The notes under the pieces were generated by a model. The model was given only the letters and a program-made list of their open reading frames with translations. It had not been told where the DNA came from and searched no databases. From assembly GCF_026183895.1 (NCBI RefSeq), contig NZ_JAPFQI010000006.1:35592-99591 (forward strand): DNA of 64,000 bases. Direction: 5' to 3'. This DNA comes from Sabulicella glaciei (lineage in GTDB: Bacteria > Pseudomonadota > Alphaproteobacteria > Acetobacterales > Acetobacteraceae). The position numbers and the translations under genes were made by a program. Positions 44,202-51,369 of the stretch are shown piece by piece (the stretch's first letter is position 1; every line of letters begins with the position of its first letter).

Positions 44202-44860
44202 GCGGCACCGGTCCCTTCGCCCGCGCCTGCCGCGAGGCGCTGGGCGCCCCCGCACTCGCCATGGCGGCGACATTCCTGGCCTTCGGCACCGCGACCGCGG
44301 CGGCGGGGCTGCCGCTGGGCTGGGCGTTGCTCGCGGCGCTGGGGGTCTATGGCATGCCGGGGCAGATGATCCTGCTGGGCGGGGGCGGCGTGGCGGCGGC
44401 GGTGGCGGCCAATGCGCGCTTCCTGCCCATGGCGGTGTCGCTTTCGCCCTGGCTCGGCCGGGGCGGGGCGCGCTGGCTGTCCCTGCCCTTCATCGCGGTA
44501 ACGCCCTGGGCGATGGCGATGCGCCAGCTGCCCCACACCCCGCCCGCCGAGCGGCTGCGCTGGTTCCTCGGCTTCGGCCTCACCTCCTGGCTCGTGGCGG
44601 GCCTGTCGTCGCTGGCCGGGTTCCTGCTGGCGGGGCGGCTGCCCGGCCCGGTGCTGGCGGTGCTGCTGCTGACCAACCCGATCTATTTCGGCCTCATCGT
44701 CGCCGACGCGGCACGGGTGCATCCGGCGCGGCTTTCCGTCGCCTGCGGCCTGCTGGCCACGCCGCTGGCGCTGGTGCTTCCCGCGAGCCTTGGCCTGCTG
44801 GCGGCGGGGCTGGTGGGGGGCAGTGTCGCCTTCGCCCTGTCGGCGCGCCGTCGTGACTGA
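44198..44860 (+). CDS. AzlC-family branched-chain amino acid exporter, large subunit
   Basis: 220 residues from a GTG that overlaps the regulator stop. About seven hydrophobic helices are visible; GALGAPALAMAATFLAFG and ALGVYGMPGQMILL are AzlC signatures, with ARFLPMAVSLSPWL in the middle. AzlC works with the small AzlD protein to export branched-chain amino acids or analogues across the inner membrane. The azlD-like gene overlaps its end by eight bases. Confidence 0.87.
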   Translation: MSGTGPFARACREALGAPALAMAATFLAFGTATAAAGLPLGWALLAALGVYGMPGQMILLGGGGVAAAVAANARFLPMAVSLSPWLGRGGARWLSLPFIAVTPWAMAMRQLPHTPPAERLRWFLGFGLTSWLVAGLSSLAGFLLAGRLPGPVLAVLLLTNPIYFGLIVADAARVHPARLSVACGLLATPLALVLPASLGLLAAGLVGGSVAFALSARRRD

Positions 44861-45152
44861 ACTCCTGCTGCTCATCGGCGCCTGCGCGGCGCTGCGCGCG
44901 GCCGGGCTGGCGGTCGCGGGGCGGATGGGGCCGGAACACCCCTTCATCCGCTGGGCATCCTCCGTCGCGATGGCGACGCTGGCGGCCTTTGTCGCCTCGG
45001 CGCTGCTCCTGCCTTCCGGCGCGCTGGCGACGCTGCCCCTCGCGGCGCGGCTGGGCGGGATGGGGGCGGCGGTGGCGGTGCTGTTCTGGCGGGGCGGGCT
45101 GCTGCTGCCGGTCCTCGTCGGGCTGGGCGTGGCGGTGCTGCTCAATCTCTGA
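44853..45152 (+). CDS. AzlD-family small membrane subunit
   Basis: 99 residues from a GTG at 44853 (MTELLLLIGACAALRAAGLA). Four hydrophobic helices separated by short charged turns, with AGRMGPEHPFIRW between the first two, fit AzlD. It forms a transporter with the product of the preceding gene. Its last 11 bases overlap the convergent marR-type gene. Confidence 0.83.
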   Translation: MTELLLLIGACAALRAAGLAVAGRMGPEHPFIRWASSVAMATLAAFVASALLLPSGALATLPLAARLGGMGAAVAVLFWRGGLLLPVLVGLGVAVLLNL

Positions 45153-45600
45153 CCGGCGAAAGCTCCTCGGCCAGTTCCTCCAGCAGGCTCCGCAGCCGCG
45201 CCAGCTTGGCAGCGCCGATGCGGCGGCCGAATTCCTCCTCCGCCTCCCGGCTTTGCACCAGCAGCGCCTCCATCACCGCCTGGCCGCGCCGCGTCAGGTG
45301 GATGCGCCGCGCGCGGCCATCCGCCGGGTCGGGCCGCGATTCCAGGTAGCCGGCCCCGGTCAGACCCTCCACCAGATAGGCCATGCCCTGCTTGGTCATG
45401 CCCGCCGCCTCGGCCAGTTCGGTGAGGCGGGAGCCAGAGGGAAGGATGTGGCGGAACACGGCGCCGTGCGCGGCGCGGATCTCGGGGAAGCCGCGCGCGG
45501 CGAGGCCGCCATAGACGCGCTCGCTCAGCTGGGCGTAGGGCAGGCGGAGCAGCCAGCCCAGGCTGCGGCGCGCCTCGGTGGGGTGTCGTTCGACTGTCAT
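45142..45600 (-). CDS. MarR-family regulator
   Basis: 152 residues. The winged helix region includes LTELAEAAGMTKQGMAYLVE and the wing RPDPADGRARRIHLTRRGQ at about residues 58-107. It is divergent from the SnoaL-like gene, with a perfect GTCAGAT-G-ATCTGAC palindrome and a -35-like TTGACA between the two starts. Both suggest autoregulation and control of the neighbour. The likely signal is a small aromatic or related ligand, unknown here. Confidence 0.87.
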   Translation of the reverse strand: MTVERHPTEARRSLGWLLRLPYAQLSERVYGGLAARGFPEIRAAHGAVFRHILPSGSRLTELAEAAGMTKQGMAYLVEGLTGAGYLESRPDPADGRARRIHLTRRGQAVMEALLVQSREAEEEFGRRIGAAKLARLRSLLEELAEELSPVRD

Positions 45601-45608
45601 TTCCCCAC

Positions 45609-45655
45609 TTGACAGAAAGTCAGGCGTCCTGCCTAGTTTAGTCAGATGATCTGAC
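45609..45655. promoter_or_regulatory. Promoter with MarR-type operators
   Basis: TTGACA at 45609-45614 and TAGTTT at 45634-45639 (19-base spacer) look like a promoter for the + strand gene. Two palindromes overlap it: TGACAGAAAGTCA at 45610-45622 and the perfect GTCAGATGATCTGAC at 45641-45655. Each half contains GTCA or TGAC, so both may bind the adjacent MarR regulator. Confidence 0.6.
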
Positions 45656-45668
45656 GAAAGGAGATGCC

Positions 45669-46091
45669 GTGAACCACCTCGCCTCCCTCCCGCCCGACCT
45701 CGTCGCGCGCAACCTCGCCACCGTGGACGCGCATATACGTGGCGAGGCGGAGGACCCCGCCTCCGTCATGGCGCTCTACGCGCCGGGCATCGTGCTGGAA
45801 GTGCCGGGACGAGGCCTGCGCCTGTCGAGCCTCGCGGAGATCGAGGCGAATTACCGCCGCATGTTCGCCTCCATGGCCGAGGTCGAGATCGTGCCGCTCG
45901 ACCGCTTCGCCACTGAGACGCGCGTGGTGGATGACTGCCTGGTGCGTCTGCGCCTCGTGGGCGACGGCATGGTGAACGCGCCGGTCCCCGTCGGCTCCCG
46001 CGTCGAGATCCGCCTACTGCACATCTTCGAGATGCGGGACGGGCTGATCGCGCGCGAGACGGTGTTCGAGGGCTGGCGGCGGCTGGACTAG
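45669..46091 (+). CDS. SnoaL/NTF2-like protein
   Basis: 140 residues from a GTG at 45669 preceded by AAAGGAG, a strong ribosome binding site that fixes the start. The NTF2 cone fold is suggested by VDAHIRGEAEDPASVMALYAP, ANYRRMFASM and a C-terminal IFEMRDGLIARETVFEGW. SnoaL-like proteins act as small isomerases, cyclases or hydrolases, or bind ligands. The divergent MarR regulator probably represses it. The substrate is unknown. Confidence 0.82.
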   Translation: MNHLASLPPDLVARNLATVDAHIRGEAEDPASVMALYAPGIVLEVPGRGLRLSSLAEIEANYRRMFASMAEVEIVPLDRFATETRVVDDCLVRLRLVGDGMVNAPVPVGSRVEIRLLHIFEMRDGLIARETVFEGWRRLD

Positions 46092-46128
46092 ACCCGCTTC
46101 AGCGCATCCGCATGCGGTGAAGCGGGTC
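46091..46128. terminator. Long hairpin after SnoaL-like gene
   Basis: GACCCGCTTCA (46091-46101) pairs exactly with TGAAGCGGGTC (46118-46128). The 16-base inside contains its own palindrome, CCGCATGCGG. It begins at the last base of the stop codon and ends 63 bases beyond the convergent TTT receptor stop, so it can stop transcription from both sides. Confidence 0.6.
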
Positions 46129-46149
46129 TCGTCCGTTCTCTGGGCGGAT

Positions 46150-46190
46150 TTCCCGAATCGCCAGGCGATCCTCCCTGGCGCGAAGATGCT
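46150..46190. repeat. Second REP-like palindromic element
   Basis: CGCCAGG (46159-46165) pairs with CCTGGCG (46174-46180), flanked by TTCCCGAAT and CGAAGATGCT, and it directly abuts the TAG of the minus-strand TTT receptor gene. It aligns with the element at 29986-30023, with G-to-A changes in one arm matched by C-to-T in the other. Confidence 0.6.
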
Positions 46191-47165
46191 CTAGCCCTCG
46201 ACCTTGATCCCGCGCTCGCGGATCACCTCGCCCCAGCGCTCGTATTCGCGGCCGACGAAGCTCTCCATCTCGGCGGGGGTGGAGCCGACCGCGTCCAGCC
46301 CGGCGGCGGCCATGCGCTGCATCACCTGCGGATGCGCCACCGCCTCGCGCACCGCCACGCCCAGGCGATCGACGGCGGCTTGCGGCGTGCCCGAAGGCAC
46401 GGCGATGGAGCCCCAGGACTGCACCGTCGCCGCAGGATAGCCCAGCTCGGTGAAGGTCGGCGTCTCGGGCAGCAGGGACAGGCGGCGCGGCCCGCTGGTG
46501 GCGAGGACGCGGATCAGGTTCTGCCGCACCTGTGCGATGGAGGAGGCGGGCTGGTCCAGCATCACCTGCACCGTTCCGTTCACCAGGTCGCTCATCGCTT
46601 GGCCGGAGCCGCGATAGGGCACGTGCGTCATCTGCGTACCCGTCACCGCCATGAACAGCTCGGTGAAGATGTGCGTCCCCGTGCCGACGCCGGAGGTGGC
46701 GAAGGACAGCCGCCCGGGATTCGCCTTCGCATGGGCGATGAACTCCGGCAGCGTGCGCGCGGGCACGGAGGGGTGCACCACCACGATCACGTCCGTGGTG
46801 AAGATCAGCGACACCATGGCGAGGTCGCGCCGCACATCCACCTGCCGCATCAGGCCGAGATGCGGTGCCAGGGTGAAGGCGCCGTTGGTGGCGACCAGCA
46901 GCGTGTGCCCATCGGCCGGGGAGCGGGCCGCGGCCTCGATGCCGACGGCGCCGCCGGCGCCGGTGCGGTTCTCCACCACCACGGACTGGCCCAGCGTTTC
47001 CCCCATGCGCTCGGCGATGATGCGCCCGCCCACGTCGGTGGAGCCGCCGGGGGCGAAGGGAACGATCAGGCGAAGTGGCCGCGTCGGCTGCCAGGACTGC
47101 GCCCGCGCCGTGGCGGCGGGCAGCACGAACGGCGCGGCAAGCAGCGCGCGGCGGGCGAGGACCAT
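46191..47165 (-). CDS. TTT-system substrate-binding receptor (Bug/TctC family)
   Basis: 324 residues from MVLARRALLAAPFVLPAATA, a Tat- or Sec-type signal peptide. The mature part has LRLIVPFAPGGSTDVGGRIIAE, ENRTGAGGAVGIEAAARS, THVPYRGSGQAMSDLVNG and SWGSIAVPSGTP, all standard Bug-family features. No TctA or TctB gene is near. The ligand is probably a carboxylate, but cannot be predicted. Confidence 0.9.
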   Translation of the reverse strand: MVLARRALLAAPFVLPAATARAQSWQPTRPLRLIVPFAPGGSTDVGGRIIAERMGETLGQSVVVENRTGAGGAVGIEAAARSPADGHTLLVATNGAFTLAPHLGLMRQVDVRRDLAMVSLIFTTDVIVVVHPSVPARTLPEFIAHAKANPGRLSFATSGVGTGTHIFTELFMAVTGTQMTHVPYRGSGQAMSDLVNGTVQVMLDQPASSIAQVRQNLIRVLATSGPRRLSLLPETPTFTELGYPAATVQSWGSIAVPSGTPQAAVDRLGVAVREAVAHPQVMQRMAAAGLDAVGSTPAEMESFVGREYERWGEVIRERGIKVEG

Positions 47166-47232
47166 GGGGAAGCCTCCGTTTCGGTGAGGGAAGCTTCCGC
47201 CGGAATCCGTGCCGTGTTCAAGACGCCCCCGG

Positions 47233-47853
47233 TCAGGACGGGGGCAGGGCTTCCCGCTCGACGCCCGCGGCGGGCGCGGGGCCACGACCCGGCCCCTCGG
47301 TCAGATAGGGGCGCAGCGTGCGGCGAATCTGGAACTCGAATTCCGTGTTCAGGTCGAACATCGCCTGGCGCAGCAGCGACTCGGCGGCGGCGCGGCGTGC
47401 GGCGGGGTTGGAGTCCACCCCGGTGCGGACGCGGCTGGTTTCCGCCTCCGCGAAGCCCAGGCGGCGGCCATTCGGGTCCTGGATCTCCAGCCGCGCGGCG
47501 AGGCGCGCCTCCAGCCGCTCCGTCGGCCCGCCGGAGAACACGCCGCCCCCGCCCTGGCGGTCGCGCGTGATCTGCGCGCGCGGGACGCTGAACACCGCGC
47601 GATTCTCCGTCCCGAAGGCGGAAAGCCGGTCGCGCCCCATGATCCGCACCGCGTCGACGGCGCTGGGGCTCAGCTCGCGCCCCAGGTCGCCGGGGCCGGG
47701 CAGGGGGTCGCGCCCATCGATCTCCACCGAGGACACGTCCAGCCGAAGCTGGGTCAGGTGGCCATAGCCGATCGGCGGGCCTTCGACGCGCGGCGGCGGC
47801 GGGGAGGCGCAGGCGGCGGCCGGCAGGGCGAGCAGCAGGACGCGGCGGCGCAT
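47233..47853 (-). CDS. Hypothetical lipoprotein
   Basis: 206 residues starting [20 protein letters not shown], a lipobox-type signal with Cys15. The mature region is an alpha/beta sequence with LRLDVSSVEIDGRD, GTENRAVFSVPRAQITRDRQ and RLGFAEAETSRVRTGVD; no enzyme motif stands out. It is an alphaproteobacterial exported family without an assigned role. The start shares one base with the hslO stop (TGATG), so the lipoprotein is translated after Hsp33. Confidence 0.7.
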   Translation of the reverse strand: MRRRVLLLALPAAACASPPPPRVEGPPIGYGHLTQLRLDVSSVEIDGRDPLPGPGDLGRELSPSAVDAVRIMGRDRLSAFGTENRAVFSVPRAQITRDRQGGGGVFSGGPTERLEARLAARLEIQDPNGRRLGFAEAETSRVRTGVDSNPAARRAAAESLLRQAMFDLNTEFEFQIRRTLRPYLTEGPGRGPAPAAGVEREALPPS

Positions 47854-48824
47854 CAGCGGCCCTGCACCTGGTCGCGCTCGAAGCGGAAATTGACGTTGCA
47901 GAACTCGCAGGTCATGGTGATGCGTCCCCCTTCGGCCATCTCGTCCAGATCCTCGGCCGGGAAGCCTTCCAGCACCCCCGCGAGGCGGGAGCGCGAGCAG
48001 CGGCAGCCATAGGCCAGGGCCCGCGTCTGGTCGAGCGCGAGCCCCTCCAGCGCGAAGAGCCGGTGGAGAAGCTGACCGGGTGGCAGCCCGTCGTCCAGAA
48101 GCTCCTCCTCCGTCAGGGTCCGCGCCAGGGTGACGGCGGTGTCCCAGGCATCGTCCTGCTCGGCCGCGTTCATTCCGGGCGCCAGCCCGCCTTCGCCCGC
48201 CACGCGCTCCATGATGAGGGCGGAGGCGCGCCATCCCTCCGGCCCCTGCGCGCAGGCGAGGTGCAGGTGGGTGCGAAGCTGCTCGGAGGAGGCGAAGTAG
48301 CCCGCCGCCATCTCCGTCAGGTCCTGGCCCTCCAGGGCGACGATGCCCTGGTAGCGGTCCATCTCCGGCCCCTGGTCGCAGGTGAAGGCGAGGTAGCCCT
48401 TGCCCATCAGCGCGCGGGGCGAGGGGTTGCGCCCGTACATGGCCAGCTTGTCGTCCAGCACGCGGGCATGGCCGCGCAGCTCGCCGCCATCGGTGCAGTC
48501 CACGAGCAGCAGCGGCACCGGCCCATCCCCCTTGGCCTGGAACGAGAAGGAGCCGCGATACTTCAGGGCGGAGGCAAGGCCAGCCGTCAGTGCCAGCGCC
48601 TGGCCGAGCAGGCGCTGCACCGGCTCCGCCTGCTCGCGGCGGGACAGGATCGCGTCGGCCAGCGGGCCAAGCCGCACCAGCCGCCCGCGCACGGGCTTGT
48701 GGTGCAGGTGGAAGGGGCTCACGCCGTCGGACACCACGAGATTCGGCACGTCCGGCCGGTCGTGGTTGAGGAAGTCGGGTTCGAACTGGGTCACGGGAGG
48801 GAGATAGCGACGCGAGCGCCGCAT
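47853..48824 (-). CDS. hslO: Redox-regulated chaperone Hsp33
   Basis: 323 residues from an ATG at 48824 with GAGGG upstream; a GTG ten codons later also fits the family. The N-terminal part holds FHLHHKPVRGRLVRLG and RGSFSFQAKGDGPVPLLLVDCT. The C-terminal zinc switch is CRCS plus CEFC, four Cys that form disulfides when oxidised. Hsp33 protects unfolding proteins under oxidative stress in the cytoplasm. Confidence 0.93.
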   Translation of the reverse strand: MRRSRRYLPPVTQFEPDFLNHDRPDVPNLVVSDGVSPFHLHHKPVRGRLVRLGPLADAILSRREQAEPVQRLLGQALALTAGLASALKYRGSFSFQAKGDGPVPLLLVDCTDGGELRGHARVLDDKLAMYGRNPSPRALMGKGYLAFTCDQGPEMDRYQGIVALEGQDLTEMAAGYFASSEQLRTHLHLACAQGPEGWRASALIMERVAGEGGLAPGMNAAEQDDAWDTAVTLARTLTEEELLDDGLPPGQLLHRLFALEGLALDQTRALAYGCRCSRSRLAGVLEGFPAEDLDEMAEGGRITMTCEFCNVNFRFERDQVQGR

Positions 48825-48870
48825 TGCACCCTCTGGGATCCCGCGACGGAAAACGCGCCGGGCCAGGGCC

Positions 48871-48966
48871 TCAGCGCGTCACCAGGACCAGGATGTTGAC
48901 CACGGCCGCCAGAACCAGGGCGACTAGCACCCATCGCCCGAGCTTCTCGGGCGGGGGGATCCTCAA
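48871..48966 (-). CDS. Putative 31-residue single-helix membrane protein
   Basis: A TTG at 48966 overlapping the marR-type stop (TTGA) opens a frame of 31 codons: MRIPPPEKLGRWVLVALVLA followed by more Val, Leu and Asn. It has a Pro-rich cytoplasmic start, one hydrophobic helix and an Arg at the end. The overlap and the clean membrane helix make a real small gene plausible, but the length and TTG start leave doubt. No family is known to me. Confidence 0.4.
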   Translation of the reverse strand: MRIPPPEKLGRWVLVALVLAAVVNILVLVTR

Positions 48967-49502
48967 GCGGCTTCGCGGCGTCGGCCGCGCGCGGGACGGG
49001 CGGCCATGCTGCGGAGCAGCTCCTTCAGCCGGTGGGCGCCGATGTCGGGGAAGCGGGACAGGAGCTCCGCCTCGTGCGCCTTGGCCGAGACCAGCAGCTC
49101 GCGCACCGTCGCCTCGCCGCGCGGCGTCATGGCGATGCGGACCACGCGGCGGTCGCGCGCATCCGGCATGCGCTTCACCAGGCCGTCGCGCACCATGCGG
49201 TCGAGCAACTTGGTCATGGTCGGCTGCTGGAGCAGGCACGCCTCGGCGAGGCCGGTCACCGTCTCGCCCGTGGTGCTGCCGGACAGCGACGCGAGCACAC
49301 GCCACACCGGAACCTGCACGCCCGCGCGGCGCAGCGTCGTGTGGAACTCGGCCGAGACGGCGTGCGAGGCACGCGCCATTAGGTAGAGCAGGTAGTCGTC
49401 CACGAAGCGACCCTCGCCCGATGGAACGACAGAAGAATGCGGCGCCTCGTTGCTCAGGGCGATGTCCATGTCGCGATCTCGGGTCAAGGTGTCCATGAGC
49501 AT
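48963..49502 (-). CDS. MarR-family regulator of the dioxygenase operon
   Basis: 179 residues from ATG 49502; other starts (TTG 49532, ATG 49496 or 49469) are possible. The winged helix reads TGLAEACLLQQPTMTKLLDRM with the wing KRMPDARDRRVVRIAMTPRGE. It is divergent from the NicX-like gene, and the AT-richer gap contains two palindromes that may be its operator. In Pseudomonas the nicotinate operon is controlled by NicR, also a MarR protein, so the analogy is natural. Confidence 0.85.
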   Translation of the reverse strand: MLMDTLTRDRDMDIALSNEAPHSSVVPSGEGRFVDDYLLYLMARASHAVSAEFHTTLRRAGVQVPVWRVLASLSGSTTGETVTGLAEACLLQQPTMTKLLDRMVRDGLVKRMPDARDRRVVRIAMTPRGEATVRELLVSAKAHEAELLSRFPDIGAHRLKELLRSMAARPARGRRREAA

Positions 49503-49554
49503 CGTCTTGGCGAAATTCGCGTGCGCTTCCAATTCGGTGAACTACGCATGGTTG

Positions 49555-49583
49555 TTCACTGTCATGACACATGAATCTTCATG
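49555..49583. promoter_or_regulatory. Operator-like palindromes between MarR and NicX-like genes
   Basis: TGTCATGACA (49560-49569) is a perfect palindrome, flanked by TTCA and TGAA so that the dyad is longer. CATGAA-TC-TTCATG (49570-49583) is a second exact dyad. Both lie 38-61 bases before the NicX-like ATG, in the most AT-rich part of the region. Confidence 0.5.
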
Positions 49584-49620
49584 AGCTAACTTTCCCGAGG
49601 GGCAAGGAGCATTCGGCGCG

Positions 49621-50652
49621 ATGAAAAGCTGGGAAGCCGGGTGGCAGGACGCCTTCGAGCAGGCGTTCCGTCTGTGCTGTGTCGCCCCCGGGGAGCCGGT
49701 GGCCGTGCTGGCGGAGTCCCTGTCGCGCCCGGTGAATGTCGCGCTGGCGGAAGCGGCGCTGCAGCGCCTCGGCGCGCGGCCCGTGCGCGTCACCCTGCCC
49801 AGCCCGCGCCCCACCGCGCCCGTCCCGGTCCGCTCCACCGGTGCGTCGCGCGCCATCGCGGGACACCCGGGCGCGCTGGCCGCCATCGGCGCCTGCAGCT
49901 TCCTCGTGGACCTGACGGTGGAGGGGGTGCTGCACGCACCGGAACTCCCCGCCATCCTCGGAGGAGGCACGCGCGTGCTGATGGTCAGCAACGAGCATCC
50001 GGAAACGCTGGAGCGCCTGGTGCCGCTGGAAGGCGATGACGCGCCGGTGAAGGCGGCGGTGAAGCGGCTGCGTGCCGCGCGGCGCATGCGCGTTTCCTCC
50101 GCCGCCGGCACCGCGCTCGACATCGCCATCGAGGGTGCGCCGGTTGCGGGCGTCTGGGGCTGGACGGACCGGCCCGGCACCGTGGCGCACTGGCCGGGCG
50201 GCGTGGTGGTCGCCTTTCCGCGCGCCGGCACGGTGAATGGGCGCCTCGTGCTCGATGCGGGCGACGTGAACCTGTCCTTCAAGCGCTACCTCGAACGCCC
50301 GGTCGTGCTCACCATCGAGGATGATCACGTCACGCGCATCGAGGGCGAGGGCGCCGATGCGGCGATGATGCGCCGCCACCTGGAAGCGTGGGGCGATCCG
50401 CTCGCCTACGCGGTGTCGCATGTCGGCTGGGGCATGAACCCGCGCGCGCGCTACGAGGCGCTGCTCTTCCACGACCGATCGGACACCAACGGGACGGAGC
50501 TTCGCGCGGTGGCCGGCAACTTCCTGTTCTCCACCGGCGCCAACGAATTCGCGGGCCGCCACACCGAGGGGCATTTCGACATTCCCGTGTTCAACACGAC
50601 GATCGAGCTAGATGGCGAGGCGGTGGTGCGCGAAGGGCGCCTCGTCGCATGA
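49621..50652 (+). CDS. NicX-like 2,5-dihydroxypyridine 5,6-dioxygenase family protein
   Basis: 343 residues. GCAAGGAG lies before the ATG. The fold resembles M29 aminopeptidases, but the specific blocks are those of NicX: LVLDAGDVNLSFKRY, SHVGWGMNPRARYEALL, GNFLFSTGAN and GHFDIPVFNTTIELDGEAVV. The His in SHVGWG and the His and Asp in GHFD match the iron ligands of NicX. NicX opens the ring of 2,5-dihydroxypyridine to N-formylmaleamate in nicotinate breakdown. A different heteroaromatic substrate is possible. Confidence 0.75.
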   Translation: MKSWEAGWQDAFEQAFRLCCVAPGEPVAVLAESLSRPVNVALAEAALQRLGARPVRVTLPSPRPTAPVPVRSTGASRAIAGHPGALAAIGACSFLVDLTVEGVLHAPELPAILGGGTRVLMVSNEHPETLERLVPLEGDDAPVKAAVKRLRAARRMRVSSAAGTALDIAIEGAPVAGVWGWTDRPGTVAHWPGGVVVAFPRAGTVNGRLVLDAGDVNLSFKRYLERPVVLTIEDDHVTRIEGEGADAAMMRRHLEAWGDPLAYAVSHVGWGMNPRARYEALLFHDRSDTNGTELRAVAGNFLFSTGANEFAGRHTEGHFDIPVFNTTIELDGEAVVREGRLVA

Positions 50653-51365
50653 CGCCCGTTGTTGCCCTGCACGGGATCGGCGGCAGCGCCGGATTATGGG
50701 CGGAGGTGGCGCGCGACCTGCCGCTCCTCGCCTGGGACCAGCCGGGCTATGGCGGGACGGCGCTGCCGCCCGTGCTAAACTTCCCCGCGCTGGCCGATGC
50801 GCTGGTCGCCTTTCTCGACGCGCACGGCATCGCACAGGCCGATCTGACCGGGCATTCCATGGGCGGGATGATCGCGCTGGAAGCGGCGTTGCTTCATCCG
50901 GCGCGCGTGCGGCGCCTGGCGCTGATCGCCACCACCCCGGCCTTCGGCGGCCGCGACCCCCGCTTCGCCGAGCAGTTCCTCCATGCGCGCCTCGCCCCGC
51001 TCGATGCCGGGCGTTCCATGGCGGAATGCGCGGGGGAACTGCTGGAAGGCCTATTCGGTCCCGAGGCCACGCCCGCGATGCGCGCGGCGGCGGCGCGGGC
51101 GATGGGCGAGGTGCCCGAAGCCACCTATCGCGCCACGCTGCGCTGCCTTTCCACCTTCGACCGGCGCGAGGCGCTGCCGCAGTTGACCCAGCCCACGCTG
51201 CTGGTCGCAGGCAATGCGGACGCGACGGCGCCGGAACGCACCATGCGCCGCATGGCAGATGCCCTCCCCGATGCGCGCCTCGTTGCCTTGCCCACCGGCC
51301 ACATGCCGCATCTGGAAGCGCCGGCCGCACTGGCCGCGGCGCTGCGCGAATTCTTCGAGGGCTGA
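50649..51365 (+). CDS. Alpha/beta hydrolase, NicD-like candidate
   Basis: 238 residues. The ATG overlaps the NicX-like stop by ATGA. The oxyanion region is LHGIGGSAGLW, the nucleophile elbow is GHSMGG near residues 77-82, the acid is in LVAGNADATAPE, and the His is in GHMPHLE. In nicotinate catabolism the NicX product is deformylated by NicD, an enzyme of this fold and size. Location makes that role attractive; the fold alone would also fit other esterases or lactonases. Confidence 0.82.
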   Translation: MTPVVALHGIGGSAGLWAEVARDLPLLAWDQPGYGGTALPPVLNFPALADALVAFLDAHGIAQADLTGHSMGGMIALEAALLHPARVRRLALIATTPAFGGRDPRFAEQFLHARLAPLDAGRSMAECAGELLEGLFGPEATPAMRAAAARAMGEVPEATYRATLRCLSTFDRREALPQLTQPTLLVAGNADATAPERTMRRMADALPDARLVALPTGHMPHLEAPAALAAALREFFEG

Positions 51366-51369
51366 CCGC

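Noticed and set aside
49621-50652. Plain leucyl aminopeptidase (M29) for the NicX-like gene
   Set aside because: The SHVGWG, GNFLFSTG and GHFD blocks and the operon context fit the NicX dioxygenase branch better, although the folds are related.
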